Shown one piece after another: positions 18,501 through 24,693 of a DNA stretch of 64,000 bases. The notes below the pieces were generated by a model. That model ran no database searches and was not told where the DNA came from. It worked only from the letters and a program-made list of their open reading frames with translations. Made by a program: the position numbers and the translations under genes. The stretch comes from CAYFZO01 sp965226235 (lineage in GTDB: Bacteria > Pseudomonadota > Gammaproteobacteria > Poriferisulfidales > Oxydemutatoraceae), in assembly GCA_965226235.1 (NCBI GenBank), contig OZ245335.1:434001-498000 (forward strand). Direction: 5' to 3'. Position 1 is the stretch's first letter. Every line of letters begins with the position of its first letter.

Positions 18501-19408
18501 AAAGGAGAGATTGCCGTCGGGTGATTATGGGTCTCGACTTTCAGCAGCATCGGCACAGGCTCTTTGCTATAGCCGTACTGCCCGGTTTCCTGATCGACCC
18601 CCCAGCGAACCCCCGCATTGGCTTCTATGACCGCCGCGTTATCCTCGTAAGCGACCAGCACGCCTTCGGGCGAAGCAGCATGCGTGGCACGAACCATGGC
18701 GAACAACCCGGAATCCTGCTCGATGCCATTGATGGTCCATTTCGCGTTGAAAATATGATGGCGACAATGCTCGGAATTGACCTGGGAAAACATCATCAGC
18801 TCGGCGTCGTTCGGCACGCGTCCGGCACGTTGGTAATAATCGACAAGATAGGCGATCTGATCCTCCGACAATCCCAACGCCCATTCCTGATTGGCCTGGA
18901 GCAGCATGGAAACCGGATCATCTTCCGGCACGATGCTTCGTAGCGGACGAGGAGAAAGTTGCTCAAACAGCACGCGCAGTTCACGCGCCTCGGTGCCGTA
19001 CACCTGCTCGGTCATCCGATCGTGCAGCAGAGCGAATGCCCTGGCGCGCTCGTCATCGTCGAGGGAACACGGCTCGAGCACGCAATGCCTGCCACGCTCA
19101 ACACGCCCAATGTCGGGAAACCCGGCGACGCGCAGAATATCCCCCGCCTTGCTCGACCATGGAGAAATCGTGCCGGGCCGAGGAAATACCCGGCAGTGCA
19201 CGCCTCCCGTGGGCAAAGGCTGATCGGTGCAACCGAGCAGGTGGCGAAGTCGGCGCGACGAATCCTGATCAAACGCGGTTTCCCGATCGATGCAATACAG
19301 AAAGCAAACGTACAGGCTTTCGACCGGCACGTTCGCGTCACGCATCGCCTGTAGCAGCTTTTGCGTAGCAGAACGAGGGTATGCGTGAGGGCCGGGAAGA
19401 ATCTGCAT
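15521..19408 (-). CDS. purL: Phosphoribosylformylglycinamidine synthase
   Basis: The large single-chain PurL (1295 residues from the ATG at 19406-19408, MQILPGPHAYPRS) makes FGAM from FGAR, glutamine and ATP in purine synthesis. An N-terminal PurS-like region, two AIR-synthase-like halves (GGGENGSVALDF; PVGKDSLSMQIAW) and a C-terminal glutamine amidotransferase (FSYGDVLGAGAGWA; nucleophile region LGVCNGCQMLS) appear in order. The frame is open a further 45 codons upstream, but homology starts at MQILPG. It diverges from ssrA, and a TATAAT sits just upstream of the start. Short pieces of a related purL are found at 21300-21385. Confidence 0.96.
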   Translation of the reverse strand: MQILPGPHAYPRSATQKLLQAMRDANVPVESLYVCFLYCIDRETAFDQDSSRRLRHLLGCTDQPLPTGGVHCRVFPRPGTISPWSSKAGDILRVAGFPDIGRVERGRHCVLEPCSLDDDERARAFALLHDRMTEQVYGTEARELRVLFEQLSPRPLRSIVPEDDPVSMLLQANQEWALGLSEDQIAYLVDYYQRAGRVPNDAELMMFSQVNSEHCRHHIFNAKWTINGIEQDSGLFAMVRATHAASPEGVLVAYEDNAAVIEANAGVRWGVDQETGQYGYSKEPVPMLLKVETHNHPTAISPFAGAATGVGGEIRDEVATGRGGRPKAGLCGFSVSNLRIPGALRAWEDTENRPSTIASPLQIMLEAPLGAAAFNNEFGRACLGGYFRTFECFAYGKHWGYHKPIMVAGGMGTLRDVHVRKKRFPPGSLVVVLGGPAMLIGLRGGSASSRGGGENGSVALDFASVQRSNPEMQRRCQEVLEQCASLGESNPVLAIHDVGAGGLANAVPELMAGAATGGRFELRDIPVADGSMSPMEVWCNESQERYVLTIDEASLPQFALLCERERCPFSVIGEATEGDQLVLNDGSSGSSLVSMPLPVLLDEPARRHMRASAKRTVAGRIDTRKITLHEAVRLVLMLPSVAAKSFLITIGDRTVGGLSVRDQMVGAHQVPVADCAVCSTDFVHYTGEAMAMGERAPVALIDAPASGRLAVAEALTNLLSADIRRLSDVRLSANWMAACGSDEDDFALFSTVKSVTEELCIALGIAIPVGKDSLSMQIAWRDSEQLQQRFKSPLSLIVSAFAPVGDVRQSRTPELVPHADLPLFFFELSNARQHLGGSALAQVFGLEGGPCADFDRPDRLENFTALLADLRAKKAICAYHDRSDGGLFVTLCEMAFAGHCGLDVRLDSLGGEVLPALFSEGAGAVVQLTPAGAEYLATALERYALVDACHLVAYPVQEKTFRIVRGDRHWQWDLMELKRLWWDTTYRIQSLRDNADCAREELEDVCNADRRGLSVALTFDPDTEPAGANAVAINRGARPRLAVLREQGVNGHMEMAASFDRAGFDAVDVHMSDLLTARVSLQGFHGLAACGGFSYGDVLGAGAGWAAGILYNDEARAEFSSFFSRDDAFALGVCNGCQMLSRLKELIPGAMHFPSFGENASERFEARLCMVEVMDSPSILFRGMSGSRLPIAVAHGEGRVILADATQADIAPYVCLRYIDDSGAATVRYPANPNGSPEGITSVCSQDGRITLMMPHPERLFRAIQYSWCPRDWKENSPWLRLFINARRWLDDRMT

Positions 19409-19457
19409 CAAGGAGAGATTATAGTAACCAAAAACGCCACGGGTGGCAGATTTGGCA

Positions 19458-19463
19458 TATAAT
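19458..19463 (+). promoter_or_regulatory. Likely -10 box of the ssrA promoter
   Basis: TATAAT lies 18 bases before the mature tmRNA 5' end, leaving room for a short 5' leader removed by RNase P. No clear -35 hexamer is visible at the expected distance. Confidence 0.5.
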
Positions 19464-19480
19464 CGGAGACAGTTACTTTT

Positions 19481-19838
19481 GGGGGCGATCTGGTTTCGAC
19501 GTGGATTGCAAAACCTGAGGAGCATGCCGAGCTTGCAGAGCACTCGTTAAAAGCACTGCGTTTTTTAGTTGCGAACCAAGACAACTACGCACTAGCGGCC
19601 TAAAAAACCGGCTTATGCCTTCCGCGCAACGGGTGCCTGTGACCCTGCGTTTGGGAGTCATTTTCACAGGATCGCGAGTCGCAATAACCGTGGGCGACTC
19701 GTCAGAATTTTAGCGGTATCGTCTGTCGATGTGCCCGTCTCATCGGACTCGACAGATTAAATTAAGCATGAGACTAAGCATGTAGCGCCGAAGGCAGAGG
19801 ATTTGCGGACGCGGGTTCGATTCCCGCCGCCTCCACCA
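19481..19838 (+). ncRNA. ssrA: Transfer-messenger RNA
   Basis: tmRNA rescues stalled ribosomes by acting as tRNA-Ala and then as a message for a degradation tag. The 5' end GGGGGCG pairs with CGCCTCC just before the encoded CCA (end 19838). The resume codon GCG at 19571 opens a tag reading ANQDNYALAA and ending with TAA at 19601-19603, a typical gammaproteobacterial tag. The TTCGATTC T-loop is intact. The last 126 bases are repeated at 21386-21511, marking this 3' end as an integration target. Confidence 0.97.
19713..19838 (+). repeat. Attachment-site-like repeat, left copy (ssrA 3' end)
   Basis: The 126 bases ending with the tmRNA CCA recur at 21386-21511 with one mismatch visible (AAATTAAGC against AAATCAAGC). 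The two copies bracket 1547 bases carrying the Thoeris-like genes. The 3' end of ssrA is a classic target of tyrosine integrases, but no integrase gene is present in the window. Confidence 0.85.
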
Positions 19839-19879
19839 ACTATATTATTTAAGTAAATGTTTTTTTGAGGAATGGAGGA

Positions 19880-20722
19880 ATGAACAAATACCTGAACTGG
19901 CGCACAGCTAAAGACTTCTTTTTCGGGATAGTTGCGACTTGTGGAGGAATCTGGGTGTTTGTCGAGCCTCTCTACATGTTCGGGCTTCTCTCCGACGTGT
20001 CATTGTCGAAGTACGCCCTGTTTCTGACCGGGTCTTTTATTGGAGGAGTATATTTCGCCTGGCCGACAAAGCGGATTGAGGTAGGTATCCCGGGATTAGG
20101 CTCGTCATTCGAAGTGCTATTTGGCGACATATTCGACGATAAAGGCGTTAACGGTGGAAACGTTATTGTCATTCCCGTCAACGAGTACTTTGACGGCAAG
20201 CTGAATGGTCACGTATCGAGGAACAGCCTGCACGGAAAATTCATCGTTAATGTGCTGGACAGAAATTCCCAAGAGTTCTTCAGATTGACCAAACAGGCAC
20301 TGGGCCAAATCCCGCCAAAACAGAAAAATGTTATACGGTCGAGCGGACAACATAACAAATATGCGATCGGTACGGTTGCGCAAGTTAAGATTGGAAAGCG
20401 ATGCTTTCTGTTGGCGGTGGCGGCACACACAAATCTGAAGACGCTGGAGGCCACGGCCACAGCACAAGATCTTTGGACTTGTTTGGCAGGTGTCTGGTCG
20501 GCCGTCCGGCAGTACTCAAATGGTAACCCGGTGAGAATCCCACTTATTGGCGCAGGTCTTGCCGGCATTGGATTGTCGCCAGCAAACCTGTTGAAGATCG
20601 TTATGATTTCCTTCCTCTATCACACGAGGGAACGGGCGATAGCGAACAAAATGACCCTCGTGCTCCCGCACAGCTTGGAGGGGAAGCTTGACTTGAAAAG
20701 CATCAAGAACAGTTGGACCTAG
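19880..20722 (+). CDS. thsA: TM-macro effector, ThsA-like protein of type II Thoeris
   Basis: The 280-residue product has two N-terminal transmembrane helices (about residues 13-34 and 43-60) followed by a macro-type domain: GNVIVIPVNEYFDG early and IPLIGAGLAGIG near residue 220 resemble ADP-ribose-binding loops. Known type II Thoeris pairs a TM-macro effector, opened by a histidine-ADP-ribose signal, with a TIR enzyme; the gene downstream is such a TIR protein. I chose the ATG at 19880, with GAGG ten bases upstream, over a TTG at 19865. The family assignment rests on architecture and neighbour, so it is strong but inferred. Confidence 0.78.
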   Translation: MNKYLNWRTAKDFFFGIVATCGGIWVFVEPLYMFGLLSDVSLSKYALFLTGSFIGGVYFAWPTKRIEVGIPGLGSSFEVLFGDIFDDKGVNGGNVIVIPVNEYFDGKLNGHVSRNSLHGKFIVNVLDRNSQEFFRLTKQALGQIPPKQKNVIRSSGQHNKYAIGTVAQVKIGKRCFLLAVAAHTNLKTLEATATAQDLWTCLAGVWSAVRQYSNGNPVRIPLIGAGLAGIGLSPANLLKIVMISFLYHTRERAIANKMTLVLPHSLEGKLDLKSIKNSWT

Positions 20723-21291
20723 TGGCATCCCGGAATGGAAACTACTCGGCGTTCTATGTCGAAGAGCCTTTCAGAGAAAGCAACCTCGGCGCGCACACGA
20801 CGAGGGATTTCCTCTACTATAACCTTCTTAGGGCGTGGAAGGCCAACGACTCGTCGTTCCCTTTCATAGACTCGCACGACAAAAACTACAACGTTAGGGA
20901 CGGTAGTGACTGGGAAGGAACTTTGAAGCCGCGCATCCGCGAAAGACTCCGGAACTCCAAGAATCTCGTATTGTTCCTCAGCTCAATCACCAAGAATTCG
21001 CAGGCTCTACGCGAAGAAGTGGACTATGGCATCAATAGCCTTGGGCTGCCAGTCATTGTGGTGTATCCCGACTTCGGAGAGAAGTCCGACATCATTGTTT
21101 GCGAGACGAACGAAATCAGAAAAAAGGTTAAGGATCTGTGGGACAAACTACCACGGTTCAGAGACTTGATGACGAATGTCCCGACACTTCACGTGCCGAA
21201 AAAGAAACCGTTGATCAAGAGCGCGCTTCAAGACGACAACTTCGAGGTGCAGAGCAAAGGTAAACCCGGTGAGTATTTCTATAAGTGCTGA
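20722..21291 (+). CDS. thsB: TIR-like protein, ThsB of type II Thoeris
   Basis: A protein of about 190 residues with a ThsB/DUF1863-type TIR fold: an early strand SAFYVEEPF, the segment LVLFLSSITKNS, and REEVDYGI containing the likely catalytic glutamate, then LPVIVVYPDF. ThsB proteins sense phage and turn NAD into a signalling nucleotide for ThsA. The GTG at 20722 overlaps the thsA stop by one base (TAGTG); a TTG at 20713 is the alternative start. The gene ends a few bases before a purL-derived scar. Specificity for phage triggers cannot be read from sequence. Confidence 0.8.
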   Translation: MASRNGNYSAFYVEEPFRESNLGAHTTRDFLYYNLLRAWKANDSSFPFIDSHDKNYNVRDGSDWEGTLKPRIRERLRNSKNLVLFLSSITKNSQALREEVDYGINSLGLPVIVVYPDFGEKSDIIVCETNEIRKKVKDLWDKLPRFRDLMTNVPTLHVPKKKPLIKSALQDDNFEVQSKGKPGEYFYKC

Positions 21292-21299
21292 TGATAGGT

Positions 21300-21385
21300 G
21301 TCGGCAAGCGTGTACCGCTTGAGCGCCGTTGCAAGATACTGCGCGTCTGCAGCAGCTTTTGCGTAGCAGAGCGGAAGTATGCGTG
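21300..21385 (-). pseudogene. Mosaic purL scar
   Basis: Read on the minus strand, this short stretch joins two pieces of a diverged purL. One matches the N-terminus (HAYFRSATQKLLQ, against HAYPRSATQKLLQ in the local gene). Directly attached, out of frame, is a piece of the later part (ADAQYLATALKRYTLAD, against AGAEYLATALERYALVD). The join falls on a CTGCAG shared by both parts. It sits immediately before the second ssrA 3' copy, so the duplicated block includes a collapsed purL-ssrA neighbourhood. Confidence 0.8.
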
Positions 21386-21511
21386 GCGGTATCGTCTGTC
21401 GATGTGCCCGTCTCATCGGACTCGACAGATTAAATCAAGCATGAGACTAAGCATGTAGCGCCGAAGGCAGAGGATTTGCGGACGCGGGTTCGATTCCCGC
21501 CGCCTCCACCA
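21386..21511 (+). repeat. Attachment-site-like repeat, right copy (ssrA 3' end)
   Basis: A 126-base copy of the tmRNA 3' portion including T-loop, acceptor 3' strand and CCA. It lacks the 5' half, so no tmRNA can form here. Together with 19713-19838 it frames the Thoeris-like cassette. The following 237 bases (21512-21748) hold no gene I can recognise. Confidence 0.85.
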
Positions 21512-21748
21512 CATATATCCAATAACCTATTGAATAGAAACAATATTCTCTCTATTTCAGGTTTGGTTATCAGTAACGTGATCAGTTTTCGGGATCGGGG
21601 CGTTGGGGTTAGCGACGCGCGATCCGTTGATCCGTTAGGCGTCGGCCCACCTGGTGAGACGATCTGACCAAGAAGCGGGCGAGTTCGTGTTCGGCTGAGA
21701 CGAATGGAATCGAGACGATGAAGCACGACGAAGACCAAGGCCGTAGCC

Positions 21749-22564
21749 GTGCCTGATTGGGTACTCCCGTCACTCGCCGGTGGTTTTCTCACGCTCGTGG
21801 TGACGTTGTTCGTATTGGTAGTGCGAAACCGTAGAGCCCTGCTTACCTATCACGCAACGCACGACCGCATTGGTATTTCGACACTCGACAAGATTCACGG
21901 CGAGGTCGCAGTGACCGTTAGCGGCAACCAGGTACAGAATCTGTACATGACCAATGTCTGGCTGGTCAATCGCAGCATGTGGGACGTAGAAGAGTTAGAA
22001 GTAAAGGTCTTGTGTCGCAATGACGACATGCGCCTGATGAGCGAACAGACCCACGTTGAGGGAACAGCGGAATTCCTCAAGCACACTCCAGAGTATGAAG
22101 AGATCAAGAGTCAGCTGACTACCGCGGCTAGTGCAATGGAACAGTCGAGGGCGGCAGCACAAATTGACCAGGCTCAAGCCGCCGAGAACTGGCAAACATG
22201 GGTTACGCAGCGTTGGTATGCAATACCCGTGCTTGCGCGAGGCCAAACGATCAGGTTCACGTATATGACGAACGTCGTGTCCAATACAGATCCGAACATC
22301 TTCCTCTCATGCCAGAAAGCCGGCGTCCGGGTGAAATACAAGCAGCCATATCAACCCATTTGGCACCTTTGGGGAGTACCGCTTGTCGAGGCAGGCTTCG
22401 CCGGGATCGGGATCGGGATGCTTGTTTGGCTTGCCGTGATCAGTTCCATCTCGACTCTCTGGCTTGCAGCACTGCTCTGTCTAGTCATGGGTCTCTTGGG
22501 AAACTTCCCCGGCGCGGCGGTCGTCAAATGCTATAGATGGCTTCGGGATCGTCTGATTGGATGA
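21749..22564 (+). CDS. Membrane protein of unknown function
   Basis: A 271-residue protein from a GTG start. One N-terminal transmembrane helix (LAGGFLTLVVTLFVLVV) is followed by a soluble domain of about 170 residues with beta-rich character and a helical stretch rich in Ala and Gln (residues about 125-145). Two further hydrophobic helices follow near the C-terminus (GIGIGMLVWLAVISSI and LWLAALLCLVMGLLG). I do not recognise the family. Membrane-anchored proteins of this size inside defense islands are often effectors, but that is only a contextual guess. Its last 28 codons overlap an antisense frame. Confidence 0.6.
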   Translation: MPDWVLPSLAGGFLTLVVTLFVLVVRNRRALLTYHATHDRIGISTLDKIHGEVAVTVSGNQVQNLYMTNVWLVNRSMWDVEELEVKVLCRNDDMRLMSEQTHVEGTAEFLKHTPEYEEIKSQLTTAASAMEQSRAAAQIDQAQAAENWQTWVTQRWYAIPVLARGQTIRFTYMTNVVSNTDPNIFLSCQKAGVRVKYKQPYQPIWHLWGVPLVEAGFAGIGIGMLVWLAVISSISTLWLAALLCLVMGLLGNFPGAAVVKCYRWLRDRLIG

Positions 22565-23350
22565 GTCAGATCGGGTGCGCGATTCGCTGCAGCGCCAATC
22601 GTGTGTGGCAACCATGAAGTCAGTCAGTACTGGGTCCGGGGATGTATGGCGGTCCTCGACCAGCCACAGCACACGACGGCTAGTCGTCGGTTCGGGTATC
22701 AGGCGGATCCCCGCGCTCGAATCCGGCGAAGTTGCCTCGACGCAGTGCCTGGATACGTAGGCGACATCGCCGTCTTGCAGGATGGCTACGTAATCCCCAT
22801 CGAGCAGAAGCCGGGGACGCGAGGGGGTCCTGAGGATCTCGCCCGGCAGAACGGGGCGAATGATCTCAGGGGACGTTGTGGCTGGGTAAACGATGACGTC
22901 GGTGTTGCGGATCACCCTCAGTTCAGTAGTCTCGGCACGATTCCGTGCGGGCGGTCGGTTGCTTCGCATGGCTAGTGTGGAGTCAATGACGGTGTCGATG
23001 CAGAAACGCACATTGTCGGCTGTCGGAGAACCACGGGCGAGGTTGCCGTGGAACCGGATCAATCCGCTTGCCATGATTGTGGGTCGAGGCGCGATAGCGC
23101 TGAATTTGTCGTACGCACCCATATCGACTCCACGTGCCATGAGGCGCACGCGGTCGTAGATATCGTCTATTCGCATCTTGGCCCAACGCGCGAATTCGCT
23201 CAGATTTGACAGTCCCACGGTGTCAGCGGTCGCCGTCTCGTCGAGAGCGTGGCCAAAAGTAGGCAAGTCGAGATCGAAGAAGGGTGAGAGTGGCCATGCG
23301 TCGTCGAACGCTGAGTCGTGGGCGTTGCTGTGCGCCAAGTAGATGGCCAT
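22481..23350 (-). CDS. Uncharacterised protein, possibly 5'-truncated
   Basis: An open frame of 289 residues from an ATG at 23350; the same frame stays open another 22 codons upstream (reading LAFCEDTFALKRLPDLQHA) to a stop at 23417. The absence of a good start and the protein-like composition upstream suggest the C-terminal part of a longer, broken gene. Segments such as VRFCIDTVIDSTLAM and LLLDGDYVAILQDGDVAYVS look like real protein, but I recognise no family. The last part overlaps the end of the membrane-protein gene on the other strand, so one of the two ends may be spurious. Confidence 0.4.
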   Translation of the reverse strand: MAIYLAHSNAHDSAFDDAWPLSPFFDLDLPTFGHALDETATADTVGLSNLSEFARWAKMRIDDIYDRVRLMARGVDMGAYDKFSAIAPRPTIMASGLIRFHGNLARGSPTADNVRFCIDTVIDSTLAMRSNRPPARNRAETTELRVIRNTDVIVYPATTSPEIIRPVLPGEILRTPSRPRLLLDGDYVAILQDGDVAYVSRHCVEATSPDSSAGIRLIPEPTTSRRVLWLVEDRHTSPDPVLTDFMVATHDWRCSESRTRSDSSNQTIPKPSIAFDDRRAGEVSQETHD

Positions 23351-23553
23351 TGCGCCGGAAGCGTGCTGAAGGTCAGGCAGGCGCTTGAGCGCGAAGGTGT
23401 CCTCGCAAAAAGCCAGTCAAGTGAGGGCGAACAAGCGCGGACTTGACCCGTACGTTTCAACATTATCAGCAGACGGAATCTATTGGAGCCAAGGCCATAC
23501 ACGGTTGTGGCGGAGGTGGCACACGGCGAATTCTGATCATGACCGAAGGCACG

Positions 23554-23612
23554 AGTAGCCTGATAAGATGTTTTTTTATCATTTCAAGTGGACCTATATC
23601 AGGGGGAAGATC
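23554..23612 (+). mobile_element. Solo right end of an IS3-like element (relic A)
   Basis: The stretch running from AGCCTGATAAGATG to AGGGGGAAGATCA occurs in closely similar form at 24621-24675 and 47697-47753, and inverted in part at 44047-44076. At the other two plus-strand sites the TGA in it ends a transposase-like frame. Here only the last few codons remain. The sequence just after it, including a TATAAT near 23632, may provide a promoter for the next gene. Confidence 0.6.
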
Positions 23613-23711
23613 ACCTCCAAACTGCAACGCTATATAATCTCATCAGATTCCTACGGCGCAGACCCCTAGGGGCTGCCGGCACGCAGGATCCATCCGACGT
23701 CGGATTACCAG

Positions 23712-24488
23712 ATGAAACGACCAAAAGAAGAAGCACGACCGCGGGACAGCGAAGCGCGAGTGAAGAAGTGGCTGGAACGTGTCGCCAGCGATGTGCGCTA
23801 TGTGGGTGGCGGAGAAGGACCGCCGGACTTCGTTGTCCGTTTCCTTGGTGACGAGATCGCTGTCGAGGTCATGCGAATGCTGAATGGCGAAGGTTGGCCG
23901 CTAGAGCGTCGTGAGGCATTCGAGCGCGAGCTTAAGGTCGTGGTCGAAAGCGTGAAGAACGAGTGCGATACCCCACGATGGCACGTATTTTGCAGATACG
24001 ACCCAAAGGAGCCGGAACCGCCGAAGCCTAAAGGTCCGTGGGTGGAGACCGTCCGAAATGCGCTGCGGAAGCCTGGTCCGGGTAATGAGATACAGCTCGT
24101 GCCGGATGCATCGCAAGTGGGGAGTGGGGTTGTCATTCGTTACTTCTCCGCAAGCAACGAGGGGAGCTTTAACGGCGTGAGCGAAGACATCGGGATCGCC
24201 GTGACGAGGACGGCTTCGATGCGGATCGCTGCGTGCGTGGCCGAGAAAGCGAGGAAGGTCCGAAATGGTCGTCGCGCACAGAGCTTCTCCCGTTGGTGGC
24301 TGATCCTTGAAGATGAGGTGGTGGTTGTTCACAACTACCTGAGCGAGGAGGAGTGGTTGAGCATCAAGGACAGGGTGCGGTGCTGCGAAGGGATCAATCA
24401 GTGGAACAAGGTGGTGCTTTTAAGCAGGGACAACAGAGGAGAGTCTACGGCGGTGTACGAACGACCGAACGAGCCGCCTTTGGAATGA
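23712..24488 (+). CDS. Uncharacterised protein with a degenerate PD-(D/E)xK-like motif
   Basis: A 258-residue hydrophilic protein. Near residue 37 it has PPDFVVRFLGDEIAVEVMRM, which resembles the restriction-nuclease pattern of Pro-Asp, strand, then Glu-x-Lys, but Met stands where the catalytic Lys is expected. The rest includes a proline-rich linker (EPEPPKPKGP) and a mixed alpha/beta C-terminal half. It sits between two IS3 relics, so may have been carried by or trapped between insertion elements. Function not recognised; an inactive nuclease-fold DNA-binding protein is one possibility. Confidence 0.5.
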   Translation: MKRPKEEARPRDSEARVKKWLERVASDVRYVGGGEGPPDFVVRFLGDEIAVEVMRMLNGEGWPLERREAFERELKVVVESVKNECDTPRWHVFCRYDPKEPEPPKPKGPWVETVRNALRKPGPGNEIQLVPDASQVGSGVVIRYFSASNEGSFNGVSEDIGIAVTRTASMRIAACVAEKARKVRNGRRAQSFSRWWLILEDEVVVVHNYLSEEEWLSIKDRVRCCEGINQWNKVVLLSRDNRGESTAVYERPNEPPLE

Positions 24489-24542
24489 GAGCGGGATAGG
24501 ACTGCGGCAGGCGATTTGGGTGCTCGGTGATCGTGCTTGAGC

Positions 24543-24676
24543 TGGCACCGCCACTACAACCAGCAACGACCACATGGCTCGCTGGGCTACGCCACTCCAG
24601 CCGAGTACGCAACACGAGTAGCCTGATAAGATGTTTTTTCCTCAGTTCAAGTGAACCGATATCAGAGGAAAGATCA
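24543..24676 (+). mobile_element. IS3-family transposase C-terminus with right terminal repeat (relic B)
   Basis: Codons from 24543 read WHRHYNQQRPHGSLGY and then ATPAEYATRVA before TGA at 24624-24626. This is the classic IS3-family OrfB ending, where the consensus is a Tyr-Asn-x-x-Arg-Pro-His-x-Ser-Leu-Gly-Tyr block followed by Thr-Pro-Ala-Glu. The terminal repeat continues to about 24676, 18 bases before the next gene. The remainder of the element is missing. Confidence 0.8.
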
Positions 24677-24693
24677 AAGGCGGCAACCAATAA

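Noticed and set aside
21386..21511. Second complete tmRNA gene
   Set aside because: Only the 3' 126 bases are present; the 5' acceptor strand and tag region are missing.
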